The notes under the pieces are model-generated. The model searched no databases, was not told where the DNA came from, and worked only from the letters and a program-made list of their open reading frames with translations. The translations under genes and the position numbers were made by a program. DNA of 59,130 bases from Saccharibacillus sp. O23. Its GTDB lineage: Bacteria; Bacillota; Bacilli; Paenibacillales; Paenibacillaceae. Position 1 is the first letter of the stretch, and the number at the start of each line of letters is the position of its first letter. The stretch spans positions 1-59,130 of the forward strand of contig NZ_NJDE01000027.1 of the NCBI RefSeq assembly GCF_002205895.1, given 5' to 3'. This document shows, one piece after another, positions 46,274 through 56,263 of the stretch.

Positions 46274-47026
46274 ATGATCATTTGCAAGTCCGAAACGGAG
46301 CTCGGCTTTATGAGAGAAGCGGGACGGATTGTGGCTGAGACTCACCGCGCATTGGCGAAAGCGATCGAACCCGGCATTACAACCGCCGAGCTTGACGCGA
46401 TTGCCGAAGCGACCATCCGCAGCCAGGATGCGGTGCCGTCTTTCAAAGGCTATAATGGTTTTCCGGCCAGCATCTGTGCGTCGGTTAACGACCAGCTGGT
46501 TCACGGATTCCCCAGCGAGCGAAAGCTTCGGGAAGGCGATATCGTCACGCTCGATATCGGCGCGCAGTACCGCGGTTACCACGGCGATTCCGCCTGGACT
46601 TACCCGGTGGGGCGCATTTCCGACGAAGCCCAGCGTCTGCTGGACGTTACGGAAGGCTCCCTGTACGCAGGACTGGCGTTTGTAAAGCCGGATGTGCGTC
46701 TGTTTACCATTTCGCATGCGATTCAGCGATACATCGAAGCGTCGGGCATGTCGGTTGTTCGGGAATTCGTCGGTCACGGCATCGGCCTTGATCTGCACGA
46801 AGATCCGAAGATTCCGAATTACGGCATCGAAGGCCGCGGTCCGCTGCTCAAGCCGGGCATGGTGCTGGCGATCGAACCGATGGTCAACCTCGGCGGACGG
46901 CAAGTCCGAACGCTGGAGGACGAATGGACCGTCGTAACGGTAGACGGCTCCCTGTGTGCTCATTTCGAACACACAGTAGCGGTTACGAAAGACGGATTGG
47001 AAATTTTCACAAAATTGAGCGCGTAG
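46274..47026 (+). CDS. map: Methionine aminopeptidase, type I
   Basis: A 250-residue dinuclear metallopeptidase removing N-terminal methionine. Metal-binding parts are visible in [22 protein letters not shown] (about 95-116), [17 protein letters not shown] near 172, MVLAIEPM near 206 and the final HFEHTVAVT. It starts 5 bases after adk; no good Shine-Dalgarno beyond GAGG inside adk. Confidence 0.96.
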   Translation: MIICKSETELGFMREAGRIVAETHRALAKAIEPGITTAELDAIAEATIRSQDAVPSFKGYNGFPASICASVNDQLVHGFPSERKLREGDIVTLDIGAQYRGYHGDSAWTYPVGRISDEAQRLLDVTEGSLYAGLAFVKPDVRLFTISHAIQRYIEASGMSVVREFVGHGIGLDLHEDPKIPNYGIEGRGPLLKPGMVLAIEPMVNLGGRQVRTLEDEWTVVTVDGSLCAHFEHTVAVTKDGLEIFTKLSA

Positions 47027-47035
47027 GTGATACAC

Positions 47036-47344
47036 TTGAAAAAGGAAAATCCCCTGCAAATCGGTCAACTCGTGAAGATCCGAAAGGGCCGCGATGCCGG
47101 GCAGGCGGCGGTAATCGTAAAGCTTGACGAGGAACAGGGAATTTGGATCGCGGACGGACACAAACGCAAGTTTGACCATCCGAAGAAAAAAAATCCGCTG
47201 CACCTCGAGCCCCAGTTGGCAATCAGCAGCGAAGTCGTAAACAGTTTGCAGGAGAGCGGCAGGGTTACAAATGCGAAATTGCGTCATGCGATCAACGCAT
47301 TTCTGGAATCCGACGCACAGAATGCTAAGCAGAAAGGAGAATGA
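47036..47344 (+). CDS. KOW-domain RNA-binding protein (YbzG type)
   Basis: A 102-residue protein with an N-terminal KOW-like, L14e-type SH3 fold: [22 protein letters not shown] (about 9-30), followed by a basic segment [13 protein letters not shown] and an alpha-helical C-terminus. The place between map and infA is conserved in Bacillota, where it is annotated as a KOW-domain RNA-binding protein of unclear role. I take TTG 47036 after AGGTGA; GTG 47027 right after the map stop is possible. Confidence 0.8.
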   Translation: MKKENPLQIGQLVKIRKGRDAGQAAVIVKLDEEQGIWIADGHKRKFDHPKKKNPLHLEPQLAISSEVVNSLQESGRVTNAKLRHAINAFLESDAQNAKQKGE

Positions 47345-47346
47345 TT

Positions 47347-47786
<440 letters not shown>

Positions 47787-47807
47787 TTTAGAAGGGGGTG
47801 TAGCGTA

Positions 47808-48176
47808 ATGGCTCGTATTGCTGGTGTGGATTTGCCACGTGACAAACGCGTTGAGATCGCCTTGACTTATATCTTCGGGATTGGTAAGACAACTTCCCAA
47901 AAACTCCTGAGCCAAACAGGAATCAGCCCGGACACTCGTGTTCGCGATCTGACTGAGGATGAGGTAAGCAAGCTGCGTGAAACGATTGACGCTAATGTAA
48001 AAGTAGAGGGCGACCTGCGTCGCGAAGTATCTTTGAACATCAAACGTCTGATCGAGATCGGATCTTATCGCGGTATCCGTCATCGTCGTGGATTGCCGGT
48101 ACGCGGACAACGTACGAAAACGAATGCTCGTACTCGTAAAGGTCCTCGTCGTACTGTAGCGAACAAGAAGAAGTAA
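47808..48176 (+). CDS. rpsM: 30S ribosomal protein S13
   Basis: A 122-residue head protein contacting P-site tRNA through its C-terminal tail and forming bridge B1. [21 protein letters not shown] opens it (two parts [10 protein letters not shown] and [11 protein letters not shown]), and [21 protein letters not shown] is the basic tail. GAAGGGGGTG precedes ATG 47808. Confidence 0.97.
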   Translation: MARIAGVDLPRDKRVEIALTYIFGIGKTTSQKLLSQTGISPDTRVRDLTEDEVSKLRETIDANVKVEGDLRREVSLNIKRLIEIGSYRGIRHRRGLPVRGQRTKTNARTRKGPRRTVANKKK

Positions 48177-48195
48177 GAAAGGGGGATAACTGACA

Positions 48196-48591
48196 ATGGC
48201 TAAACCGAAAAAAGTCGTACGTACGAAACGTCGCGACCGTAAAAATATCGAATCCGGCGTGGCACACATCCGTTCCACGTTTAACAATACGATTGTAACG
48301 ATTACGGATCCGCACGGAAACGCGATCTCCTGGGCAAGCTCGGGCGGTCTCGGTTTCAGAGGTTCCCGTAAATCGACTCCATTCGCCGCTCAGCTCGCTG
48401 CCGAAACAGCTGCTAAAGCTGCAATGGAGCACGGCCTGAAAACCGTTGAAGTTATGGTTAAAGGTCCTGGCGCAGGCCGTGAAGCGGCAATCCGCTCGCT
48501 GCAAGCAACAGGTCTGGAAATCAACCTGATCAAGGACGTAACTCCGGTTCCTCACAATGGATGCCGTCCTCCTAAGCGTCGCCGCGTATAG
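48196..48591 (+). CDS. rpsK: 30S ribosomal protein S11
   Basis: A 131-residue platform protein near the anti-Shine-Dalgarno site. [20 protein letters not shown] (about 34-53) and the C-terminal [13 protein letters not shown] are diagnostic. GAAAGGGGGATAAC precedes ATG 48196. Confidence 0.97.
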   Translation: MAKPKKVVRTKRRDRKNIESGVAHIRSTFNNTIVTITDPHGNAISWASSGGLGFRGSRKSTPFAAQLAAETAAKAAMEHGLKTVEVMVKGPGAGREAAIRSLQATGLEINLIKDVTPVPHNGCRPPKRRRV

Positions 48592-48661
48592 TATTCTTAA
48601 GCATTGTGAGTTCAGTATGCTTGGTTTCACGGAAGCGACGTTTTGAAGGAGGGGTATTGTA

Positions 48662-49606
48662 GTGATAGAAATCGAAAAGCCGAAAATCGAGACCGTCGAG
48701 ATCAATGACGGAGGCACCTACGGTAAATTCGTCGTTGAGCCTCTGGAACGCGGATACGGTACGACGCTTGGAAACTCGCTTCGTCGCATCCTGTTGTCGT
48801 CGCTTCCGGGCGCGGCAGTCACTTCGGTCCAAATTGACGGCGTTCTGCACGAATTCTCGACGATCCCCGGCGTTACGGAAGACGTAACGGAAATCATTCT
48901 GAATCTGAAAGCTCTCTCGCTGAAGATTCATTCCGATGAAGAAAAGGTACTGGAAATCGACGCGGAAGGCGAAGGCCTCGTAACGGCCGGAGACATCCGC
49001 GCCGATAGCGATGTGGAGATCCTGAACCCGGATCTGCATATTGCGACTCTGGCACCGGGATCGAGACTGCATGTACGCATTTTCGCCGGCCGCGGCCGCG
49101 GGTACGTACAGTCCGTCAAGAACAAACGTGACGATCAACCGATCGGCGTCATTCCGATCGACTCGATCTACACCCCGATCTCCCGTGTCAACTACACGGT
49201 CGAGAACACGCGGGTCGGACAAGTCACGAACTACGACAAGCTCACCTTGGAAGTCTGGACCGATGGCAGCATCCGTCCGGAAGAAGCGGTAAGCCTTGGC
49301 GCTAAAATTTTGACCGAGCACGTATTGCTCTTCGTAGGTCTGACCGACGAAGCGCGCGATGCGGAGATCATGGTCGAAAAAGAAGAAGACAAGAAGGAAA
49401 AAGTGTTGGAGATGACGATCGAAGAACTCGATCTCTCCGTGCGTTCCTATAACTGTCTGAAACGTGCCGGCATCAATACGGTACAAGAGCTGACCACGAA
49501 ATCGGAAGAAGACATGATGAAAGTCCGCAACTTGGGCCGCAAGTCTTTGGAAGAAGTTCAAGAGAAGCTCGAAGAACTGGGTCTGGGTCTCCGTCAGGAA
49601 GACTAA
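48662..49606 (+). CDS. rpoA: RNA polymerase alpha subunit
   Basis: A 314-residue subunit. The N-terminal assembly domain contains [20 protein letters not shown] (about 28-47); the C-terminal domain (about 245-314) has the [17 protein letters not shown] helix-hairpin-helix that binds UP elements and activators. GTG start at 48662 after GAAGGAGGGGTATTGTA. Completes the alpha operon with rplQ. Confidence 0.97.
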   Translation: MIEIEKPKIETVEINDGGTYGKFVVEPLERGYGTTLGNSLRRILLSSLPGAAVTSVQIDGVLHEFSTIPGVTEDVTEIILNLKALSLKIHSDEEKVLEIDAEGEGLVTAGDIRADSDVEILNPDLHIATLAPGSRLHVRIFAGRGRGYVQSVKNKRDDQPIGVIPIDSIYTPISRVNYTVENTRVGQVTNYDKLTLEVWTDGSIRPEEAVSLGAKILTEHVLLFVGLTDEARDAEIMVEKEEDKKEKVLEMTIEELDLSVRSYNCLKRAGINTVQELTTKSEEDMMKVRNLGRKSLEEVQEKLEELGLGLRQED

Positions 49607-49639
49607 GACCGAACAGTATATGTAGAAGGAGGGAAAACG

Positions 49640-50005
49640 ATGGCATACCAAAAGTTGGGACGTAACTCCAGCGCGCGCAAAGCTCTGCTTCGCGACCTGG
49701 TAACCGACCTGTTCTTGTACGAGCGCATCGAAACGACGGAAGCGAAAGCGAAAGAAGCTCGCTCCATCGCCGAAAAACTGATCACCCTTTCCAAACGCGG
49801 AGATCTGCATGCACGCCGCCAAGTGGCTGCATACGTTCGTCGCGAGACGGTTGACGGTGAAAAAGACGCAATCCAAAAGCTGTTTGCTGATCTGGCACCG
49901 CGCTACGCGGACCGTCCGGGCGGCTACACACGCATCCTGAAACTGGGAGCACGCCGCGGAGACGCAGCACCTATGGTTTACCTGGAACTGGTTGACCGCG
50001 CCTAG
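49640..50005 (+). CDS. rplQ: 50S ribosomal protein L17
   Basis: A 121-residue protein near the exit tunnel; [20 protein letters not shown] (first 20 residues) and the C-terminal [17 protein letters not shown] are typical. GAAGGAGGGAAAACG precedes ATG 49640. Last gene of the superoperon, with a strong terminator 50 bases further on. Confidence 0.97.
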   Translation: MAYQKLGRNSSARKALLRDLVTDLFLYERIETTEAKAKEARSIAEKLITLSKRGDLHARRQVAAYVRRETVDGEKDAIQKLFADLAPRYADRPGGYTRILKLGARRGDAAPMVYLELVDRA

Positions 50006-50056
50006 TTGCCGGTTCGATCGTTCGGGGCGGGAGTGATCCCACCCATGGATTCCCGA

Positions 50057-50104
50057 GAAACGTATGCCGCCTGTTCAAGGCGGCAGAGCCGTTTCTTTTT
50101 TTTT
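50057..50104 (+). terminator. Terminator of the S10-spc-alpha superoperon
   Basis: GAAACG (50057-50062) pairs with CGTTTC (50090-50095), enclosing GCCGCC/GGCGGC around a TGTTCAA loop, followed by nine T residues (50096-50104). Confidence 0.93.
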
Positions 50105-50169
50105 GAACTTATCCGTTGCCGGTAGGCGATCCGGTACGGAATCAAGCAGAAAGAGAAGGAGGTGAGCCC

Positions 50170-50955
50170 GTGCGCAATTTATGCATGACCGTCGCTTACG
50201 ACGGCACGAATTATAACGGATTTCAGACGCAGCCGATCGGCAACACGGTCCAAGACGAACTGGAAGCTTCGATCCTTGCTTTAACGGGCGACAAACCGAA
50301 GATTATCGCTTCGGGCCGCACCGACGCCGGCGTGCATGCATACGCTCAAGTGTTCAACTTCCATACTCTTTCGCGGATTCCTGCGGATCGCTGGCCTCTG
50401 GCGCTCAATGCCCGGCTGCCGAAAGACATCGTCGTGACCCGTTCTTGGGAAGTTCCGTTCGAATTCAATTCCCGGCATGCGGCCAAACGCAAGACGTATC
50501 GCTATACGATCAACGCTAACCGCTATCCGGACGTTTTCCAGCGCCATATGCAGTTTCACCATCCCGCGCCGCAGCTCGACATCGAAGCCATGCGGGAAGG
50601 GCTGCAGCATCTGGTGGGGACTTACGATTTTACGTCGTTTGCCTCCAGGCATTCTCAGAAGACCAATCATGTGCGAACGCTGCTCGAAGCTTGGATCGAA
50701 GTGGATCGAACGACCTGCCGTCCGGGAACGTCCGATCAGGGGTTCATCCATGTTTTCTTGACAGGCACAGGCTTTCTTCAGCATATGGTTCGAATCATTA
50801 CCGGTACGCTCCTGCAGGTGGGAGAAGGCAAGCGTGCTTCGGAGGAGATGAAGACCATTTTGCTGGCCTGCGATCGGGCCGCGGCCGGTCCGACGGCAGT
50901 AGGGAAAGGCCTCGCGCTGTGGAACGTCGACTACGGCGATCTGCTGCCCGAGTAA
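50170..50955 (+). CDS. truA: TruA, tRNA pseudouridine(38-40) synthase
   Basis: A 261-residue enzyme. The catalytic aspartate is in SGRTDAGVHA (about residues 50-59), and VAYDGTNYNGFQ (about 9-20) and FLQHMVRIITGTL near 203 are conserved. GTG 50170 is used, seven bases after AAGGAGG (50156-50162). In B. subtilis the ecfA1-ecfA2-ecfT transporter genes stand between rplQ and truA; here there are only 164 bases. Confidence 0.95.
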   Translation: MRNLCMTVAYDGTNYNGFQTQPIGNTVQDELEASILALTGDKPKIIASGRTDAGVHAYAQVFNFHTLSRIPADRWPLALNARLPKDIVVTRSWEVPFEFNSRHAAKRKTYRYTINANRYPDVFQRHMQFHHPAPQLDIEAMREGLQHLVGTYDFTSFASRHSQKTNHVRTLLEAWIEVDRTTCRPGTSDQGFIHVFLTGTGFLQHMVRIITGTLLQVGEGKRASEEMKTILLACDRAAAGPTAVGKGLALWNVDYGDLLPE

Positions 50956-50989
50956 CGGAAAGTTCTTTGGGGAATTGCTCGAAAATGTA

Positions 50990-51018
50990 TTGCAGTTTAT
51001 GGGATCATCATGTAGAAT
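50990..51018 (+). promoter_or_regulatory. Promoter of rplM-rpsI
   Basis: TTGCAG (50990-50995), 17-base spacer, TAGAAT (51013-51018), about 10 bases before the L13 leader stem. Confidence 0.8.
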
Positions 51019-51023
51019 AAAAG

Positions 51024-51135
51024 TTGTGTTTTCTTGAAGGCTTCCCACGGCCCCCAATCAAGAAAACGTGCAACAACAATCGTTTTACCTTTTGATTATC
51101 CATGATCGCAAACATAAATCGTTCCGGCAGCCCCG
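51024..51135 (+). ncRNA. L13 leader
   Basis: GTTTTCTTGA (51028-51037) pairs perfectly over 10 bases with TCAAGAAAAC (51058-51067), starting near the predicted transcription start. Stem, loop and position upstream of rplM fit the L13 leader RNA family of Bacillota, a likely autoregulatory target of L13. The rest to 51212 contains a GCC/GGC rich segment (51131-51150) but no terminator that I can see. Confidence 0.75.
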
Positions 51136-51212
51136 GATCTTAGCCCGGCGGCATGGAACGTCTGACACTTACAACGAATATTATTGCAAAGATTAGAAGG
51201 AGGCACTTACTC

Positions 51213-51650
51213 ATGCGTACTACCTACATGGCTAAGCCGAGCGAAGTTGAGCGCAACTGGTACATCATCGACGCTGAAGGCAAAACGCTGGGCCGTCTGG
51301 CAAGCGAAGCTGCTGCACTGATCCGCGGCAAGCACAAAACACAATTCACTCCACACGTTGACGGCGGCGACTTCGTTATCGTCATCAATGCGGAGAAAAT
51401 CCACCTGACAGGCAACAAGCTGCAGGACAAGAAATACTACCGTCACTCGATGCACCCGGGCGGCCTGAAAGTTACAAGCGCAGGCGAAATGATCAAAAAC
51501 AAGCCTGCACGTCTCCTGGAACTGGCTGTAGCCGGCATGCTTCCTAAGACTCGCATGGGCGACAGAATGAAACTCAGACTCAAAGCGTATGCCGGAGCAG
51601 AGCATCCACATGCAGCACAAAAACCGGAAGTTTACGAGCTTCGCGGCTAA
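51213..51650 (+). CDS. rplM: 50S ribosomal protein L13
   Basis: A 145-residue early assembly protein. [19 protein letters not shown] and the conserved ILRGKHK-like [18 protein letters not shown] (about 42-60) are recognised. ATG 51213 follows GAAGGAGG (51196-51203); an in-frame upstream ATG at 51153 lies in the leader and is rejected. Confidence 0.96.
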   Translation: MRTTYMAKPSEVERNWYIIDAEGKTLGRLASEAAALIRGKHKTQFTPHVDGGDFVIVINAEKIHLTGNKLQDKKYYRHSMHPGGLKVTSAGEMIKNKPARLLELAVAGMLPKTRMGDRMKLRLKAYAGAEHPHAAQKPEVYELRG

Positions 51651-51669
51651 ATAAAAGGAGGACCCTTTC

Positions 51670-52062
51670 ATGGCAACTGTACAATACTATGGCACTGGTC
51701 GTCGTAAGCATTCGGTAGCTCGTGTTCGCCTCGTACCGGGTGAAGGACGCATTGTCATCAACAAACGTGAAATCGACGAATACTTCGGTCTGGAGACGCT
51801 CAAACTGATCGTCAACCAACCGCTGAACCTGACTGAGACAGTAGGCAAGTACGACGTAATCGTACTGGCACACGGCGGCGGCACTTCGGGCCAAGCCGGC
51901 GCGATTCGTCACGGTATCGCTCGCGCACTGCTCAAAGCAGACCCAGAACTGCGCGGTTCGCTGAAAAAAGCGGGCTTCCTGACGCGTGACCCACGCATGA
52001 AGGAACGTAAAAAATACGGCCTCAAAGCCGCTCGTCGCGCTCCACAGTTCTCGAAACGTTAA
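51670..52062 (+). CDS. rpsI: 30S ribosomal protein S9
   Basis: A 130-residue head protein whose C-terminal tail (ending QFSKR) reaches the P-site t[22 protein letters not shown] (about 5-23) and [20 protein letters not shown] near 105 are typical. AAAGGAGGACCCTTTC precedes ATG 51670, 19 bases after rplM. Confidence 0.97.
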   Translation: MATVQYYGTGRRKHSVARVRLVPGEGRIVINKREIDEYFGLETLKLIVNQPLNLTETVGKYDVIVLAHGGGTSGQAGAIRHGIARALLKADPELRGSLKKAGFLTRDPRMKERKKYGLKAARRAPQFSKR

Positions 52063-52074
52063 TTCTTACAAGCA

Positions 52075-52114
52075 AACAGCCTGCTTCCGATTTTCGGAGG
52101 CAGGCTGTTTTTTT
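52075..52114 (+). terminator. Terminator after rplM-rpsI
   Basis: ACAGCCTGC-TTCCGA and TCGGAGG-CAGGCTGT form a long stem with a TTT loop and run into seven T residues (52108-52114). It lies between convergent genes and may also slow transcription from the opposite strand, although the T-run on that side is short. Confidence 0.92.
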
Positions 52115-52125
52115 GTTTGCGTATC

Positions 52126-53880
52126 CTACAATTCGAAGCGTACGATCGTTTTTTCGAGACTGTCACTGCTCCGGCCGAGTAGTTGGGTCGTTTCCGCGAT
52201 CGCTTTGGAAGCTTCCAACTGTCGGATCGATAACTGCTGCAAAGAGAGCGTATAGTCCGCGGTAGTCTTGGAGATCTGCGAGATCTGCTCGACCGAAGCC
52301 GATACTTCTTCCGAACCGGCCAGAATTTCTTCGGCGGAAGCCGAAATTTCTTCCATGTGGCCGCTGATCTGGTTAAACCGGACAACCGTACGTGCGAACA
52401 GCGAATGGACTTGATTCGAAAGTTCGTTGCTTTTCTGAATTTCTTCGCTTTCTTCGCTCATTCTTTCCCCGATAATCGCGACTTCCTGACTGATCTTCGA
52501 CAGCAGATCCACGACATGAGACGCCGAGGTGGACGACAGTCCGGCCAGCTTGCGAATCTCTCCGGCTACGACAGCAAATCCTGCGCCGTCTTCTCCGGCT
52601 CTGGCGGCTTCGATCGAAGCGTTCAGCGCCAACAGGTTCGTTTGTTCGGCAATGCTGGTGATCGATTGAAGAACAGGACCGATCTCGTTCATATAGAGAT
52701 GCAGGGTATTGACCGAATCGGAAGTATGTCCGACCAACTGGGCCATTTCCGTGATCTTCCGCTGCAGTCCGTCCATCGAAGATTTTCCCCGAGCAGCCGC
52801 TTCCAAGACTTCCGTAGATGCTCCCGAGACGTCGGCGGAAGAATGCGTAACTCTTTCGATCGCCGAAGTGATCTCCTGCATCGATCTTGCACATTCTTCG
52901 GCACTCGCGTATTGATTGTTCGCTTCGATCGTCAAGGTAGCAGCCGATTCGTTCAATTGATTATTCATGCTCAGCAGCAGGTCGGCTTCCGAAGTGAACC
53001 GATGCGAAGACTGGACCAGCGTTTGCGTGGTGTCGCGCATCTCCTGCACCACATCGCCGAGAGTATGGCCTAATCGAACGCTCATTTTCGTCATGGCTTC
53101 GTACGTCTGGCCGATTTCGTCGTTGGAGCGGTTTTTGACTGTGTTCAAGAGTTGGTTCGCTTTGCCGATCTCCCCGTTCGCGATTGCTTGAGAACTCTCT
53201 ACGATCACGCTCAACGGACGCAGCGCCCGATACAGGAATACGGCAATGACGGCGAAGATGATCAGCGTCATGCCGGCCATCAGGATATAGAACAAAAAGC
53301 TGCTCTGCAAAAACTGATCCGAGATCTGATTGGCGACCGTCACGTTGGTATCGATGCCTAAGATCCCGATCATCTTGCCGCCCGCATCGATAAGAGGCAC
53401 ATAAGCGGAAATGTAACTGCCGTATTCGGGGTGCACGATAATGCCCGTCTGCGCTTTCTCGCCTTTGAGCAATTTGGCGATCGCTTCTTTCGGAATATCC
53501 GTTACCTCGCCGATCGGCGAAGCGGTATCCGAACCTTTGGGCTGCCCGTCGACGATCAGGATCGGTTGCTGATCTTGGTCGATGGTCACCGTATACACGT
53601 ACATGGCTCCGATCTCGCTTCGATATTGGTTCAGTTTGTTGCGGATCTGCCAATACTGCTCGTTTTCCGTGGGATTCGCGGCGAAGGCTTCATACGATTC
53701 GACATCGAACTGCGAAGCGAAAGCTTCGGCCATGTTCATATTGAAGCTGCTGATCGTATATTCGCTCGCTTTTTTGACATTTTCGTTTTGCATATAGACA
53801 AACGTGGAGAGAAGAACCGCCAGTACAAGAAAGATAATGACGGATAGCTTGACCGAGAGTTTTTGGGTGAGTGCGGACAT
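52126..53880 (-). CDS. Methyl-accepting chemotaxis protein with periplasmic-type (Cache-like) sensor
   Basis: A 584-residue transmembrane receptor: TM1 at about 10-30, an extracellular sensor domain of about 160 residues resembling single Cache domains (with [18 protein letters not shown] and [13 protein letters not shown]), TM2 at about 192-219, a HAMP domain, and a long cytoplasmic coiled coil. The conserved tip [38 protein letters not shown] spans about 405-450 and contacts CheA/CheW (only its core EAARAGE is needed to recognise it). The ligand is unknown. ATG 53880 follows GGAAGGTGG on this strand; GTG 53889 overlaps it. The only protein gene on the - strand; no che gene is nearby. Confidence 0.92.
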   Translation of the reverse strand: MSALTQKLSVKLSVIIFLVLAVLLSTFVYMQNENVKKASEYTISSFNMNMAEAFASQFDVESYEAFAANPTENEQYWQIRNKLNQYRSEIGAMYVYTVTIDQDQQPILIVDGQPKGSDTASPIGEVTDIPKEAIAKLLKGEKAQTGIIVHPEYGSYISAYVPLIDAGGKMIGILGIDTNVTVANQISDQFLQSSFLFYILMAGMTLIIFAVIAVFLYRALRPLSVIVESSQAIANGEIGKANQLLNTVKNRSNDEIGQTYEAMTKMSVRLGHTLGDVVQEMRDTTQTLVQSSHRFTSEADLLLSMNNQLNESAATLTIEANNQYASAEECARSMQEITSAIERVTHSSADVSGASTEVLEAAARGKSSMDGLQRKITEMAQLVGHTSDSVNTLHLYMNEIGPVLQSITSIAEQTNLLALNASIEAARAGEDGAGFAVVAGEIRKLAGLSSTSASHVVDLLSKISQEVAIIGERMSEESEEIQKSNELSNQVHSLFARTVVRFNQISGHMEEISASAEEILAGSEEVSASVEQISQISKTTADYTLSLQQLSIRQLEASKAIAETTQLLGRSSDSLEKTIVRFEL

Positions 53881-54238
53881 AAATGCCACCTTCCTGGATT
53901 TTGTGAGTTCATTGTACTATGTCGGATGCATTTTATGAGAAAAGAGTCAACAAGCAAGCAAATATTTATTTTAATTTTTAGAAATCTTGTTTTCGGCACG
54001 AAAAAAGTTTTTCTCATTTTGAAATAAAGATTGATTGTTTACACGGAAAGTTTTATACTTGAAAATAATTCAGATTAGAATAGTTGGTTTTACGCGATAA
54101 AGGATTCGTCCTATCGTAACGCGCATACAAGTCCGAAACTTTTTCCCCGCCGGCCTCACCTCGCTTTTTCGCTGCCGCCGTACGGGATGCTTGATTTTAT
54201 TCATACCATTCGCCATTCAGAGATGGAGGGTCTTCAAG
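53881..54238 (+). other. Intergenic region between the chemoreceptor and cysH
   Basis: A 358-base AT-rich divergent gap with no gene. The + strand carries the cysH promoter at 54031-54059. For the - strand chemoreceptor I found no convincing SigA or SigD-type promoter; TACAAT lies near its start but without a matching -35. A small AGGA-TTCG-TCCT hairpin is at about 54101-54112. A sulfur-responsive repressor site (for example CymR) would be expected here, but I cannot identify one. Confidence 0.6.
54031..54059 (+). promoter_or_regulatory. Putative promoter of cysH-sat
   Basis: TTGATT (54031-54036), 17-base spacer, TATACT (54054-54059). It would give a 5' leader of about 175 bases. Confidence 0.65.
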
Positions 54239-54931
54239 ATGAATTTGTTGGAAAAAGAAGAGTTTGCCCGTACCAAAGCCGAAGAGTTGGAACACTTGAG
54301 CGCCGAGGAAGTCATTCGTTTCGCCGCGCAGCAGTATTCGAGCCTGACCTTTGCTTGCAGTTTCGGCGCGGAAGACGTCGTGATCGTGGATATGCTTCAG
54401 CATATCAGCCCGACCACGGACGTGTTTTATCTGGATACGGACTTCCATTTCAAAGAAACCTACGAGACGCGCGACCGGATGTCCGATCGTTACGGTCTGG
54501 ACTTCGTGCGCGTATCTCCGCTGATTACGCCGGAAGAGCAAGCGGCGCAGCACGGAGAGTCTCTCTGGACCGTCGATCCGAACCAATGCTGCAATATCCG
54601 CAAAGTCGAGCCGTTGACGCGCAACCTGTCGCGTTACGACGCTTGGATCACCGGGATTCGCCGCGATCAAGCTCCGACCCGCGCGAACTCCAAGAAAGTC
54701 GAATACGACTACAAGTTCGGTCTGATGAAGTTCAACCCGTTAGCGGATTGGACGAGCGAAGACGTATGGAAGTACATTCGCGACAACGACATCATCTATA
54801 ATCCGCTGCATGACCGCAATTTCCCGAGCATCGGCTGCGAACAGTGCACCCGTGCCGTTATGCCGGGCGAAGATCCGCGCGCCGGACGCTGGTCGGGCAA
54901 CGACAAGACCGAATGCGGTTTGCATAAGTAA
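54239..54931 (+). CDS. cysH: CysH, adenylylsulfate (APS)-type sulfate reductase
   Basis: A 230-residue PAPS/APS reductase family enzyme giving sulfite. CSFGAEDVVIVDML (about 40-53) forms the nucleotide site. Two cysteine pairs, C117-C118 in DPNQCCNIRK and C200-x2-C203 in GCEQC, are the 4Fe-4S ligands that mark the APS-reducing form; the nucleophilic cysteine is C226 in TECGLHK at the end. PAPS-only enzymes lack these pairs. ATG 54239 follows GGAGGG (54225-54230). The operon has sat but no cysC (APS kinase), which fits direct APS reduction. Confidence 0.93.
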   Translation: MNLLEKEEFARTKAEELEHLSAEEVIRFAAQQYSSLTFACSFGAEDVVIVDMLQHISPTTDVFYLDTDFHFKETYETRDRMSDRYGLDFVRVSPLITPEEQAAQHGESLWTVDPNQCCNIRKVEPLTRNLSRYDAWITGIRRDQAPTRANSKKVEYDYKFGLMKFNPLADWTSEDVWKYIRDNDIIYNPLHDRNFPSIGCEQCTRAVMPGEDPRAGRWSGNDKTECGLHK

Positions 54932-54980
54932 GGAAACGACCGGAACAGCTTAACCATCCATAAAGGAGCGACTGCCGATT

Positions 54981-56150
54981 ATGACTTCCATCAAGCCGCA
55001 CGGCGGCACTTTGATCAACCGTCTCGCCGAAGGCGAAGAACGTACGCGACTGCTCGAAGAGGCCGCGGGCCTTCGCCAGATTGCCATTAACGCATGGACG
55101 TTGTCCGACCTTGATCTGATCGCCGTAGGCGCTTTTTCCCCGCTGACCGGATTCATGAACGAAGAAGACTATAACAGCGTGGTCAAGACGATGCGTCTGG
55201 CGGACGGAACCGTATGGAGCATCCCGATTACTTTGCCGCTCGAAGGGGCCGAAGCTTCGCTGAAAGGCGAGCGCGTAGCCTTGGTCGGCGAAGAAGACGG
55301 CGTCGTCTATGCGGTGCTCGACGTAGAGAGCGTCTACAGCATCGACCGGACCCGAGAAGCGATCAATGTTTTCAAGACCGACGATTCGGAACATCCCGGC
55401 GTGAAGAAATTGTTCGAACGTCCGCTCGAGCGGATCGGCGGTACCGTAAGAGTACTGAATCGTCCGCAGCCGGAACGTTTCAACGAGTTTTATTTCGATC
55501 CGGCCGAGACGAGACGGTTGTTCGCGGAAAAAGGATGGAAAAGCGTCGTCGGCTTCCAAACCCGCAATCCGGTGCATCGGGCGCACGAATATATTCAGAA
55601 GTCGGCGCTGGAAACGGTCGATGCGTTGTTCCTGAACCCGCTGGTCGGCGAGACCAAGTCCGATGACGTGCCGGCGGATATCCGTATGAGAAGCTATCTG
55701 GTGCTGCTCGAGAACTATTATCCGGCCGCGCGCACGTTCTTGGGCGTATTCCCGGCGGCGATGCGTTATGCGGGACCGCGCGAAGCGATTTTCCATGCCA
55801 TCGTGCGTAAAAACTACGGATGCACCCACTTCATCGTAGGCCGCGACCATGCGGGCGTAGGCGACTACTACGGCACGTATGAAGCGCAGGAGATCTTCTC
55901 CAACTTCGAAGCGGAAGAACTCGGCATCACGCCGTTGTTCTTCGAACACAGCTTCTTCTGCACGCACTGCGGCAATATGGCCACCAGCAAGACCTGCCCT
56001 CACGGCAAAGAGAAGCATCTGACGCTGTCGGGGACGAAGGTGCGCGCTTTGCTGCGTAACGGAGAATGCCCGCCGCCCGAGTTTACCCGTCCGGAAGTCG
56101 CTGAAGTGCTGATCGAAGGCATGCGCGACCGGGTCGTCGAGCAAGTCTGA
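54981..56150 (+). CDS. sat: Sulfate adenylyltransferase (ATP sulfurylase)
   Basis: A 389-residue enzyme making APS from ATP and sulfate. The nucleotide motifs [11 protein letters not shown] (about 193-203) and [12 protein letters not shown] (about 287-298) are perfect. A zinc-type cluster CTHC...CPHG near 327-341 is present, as in many bacterial homologues. It is the homo-oligomeric Sat type, not CysDN. AAAGGAGCGACTGCCGATT precedes the start; 49 bases after cysH. The product APS feeds CysH directly. Confidence 0.96.
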   Translation: MTSIKPHGGTLINRLAEGEERTRLLEEAAGLRQIAINAWTLSDLDLIAVGAFSPLTGFMNEEDYNSVVKTMRLADGTVWSIPITLPLEGAEASLKGERVALVGEEDGVVYAVLDVESVYSIDRTREAINVFKTDDSEHPGVKKLFERPLERIGGTVRVLNRPQPERFNEFYFDPAETRRLFAEKGWKSVVGFQTRNPVHRAHEYIQKSALETVDALFLNPLVGETKSDDVPADIRMRSYLVLLENYYPAARTFLGVFPAAMRYAGPREAIFHAIVRKNYGCTHFIVGRDHAGVGDYYGTYEAQEIFSNFEAEELGITPLFFEHSFFCTHCGNMATSKTCPHGKEKHLTLSGTKVRALLRNGECPPPEFTRPEVAEVLIEGMRDRVVEQV

Positions 56151-56174
56151 ACCTGAACGCCGCAGAAACGAATA

Positions 56175-56216
56175 ACACCGAGCCATTTTCCTTTCGGGGA
56201 GAGGCTCGGTGTTTTT
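56175..56216 (+). terminator. Terminator of cysH-sat
   Basis: ACACCGAGCC (56175-56184) pairs perfectly with GGCTCGGTGT (56203-56212), followed by TTTTT and TTT. Confidence 0.93.
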
Positions 56217-56263
56217 GTTTCATGTATAATGAGAAAGAGATTTCCCTGAAAGAGGGAGAGAGG

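Noticed and set aside
53881..53960. SigD-type flagellar promoter for the chemoreceptor
   Set aside because: A TCCGACAT resembling the SigD -10 exists on the - strand, but no TAAA at the required distance.
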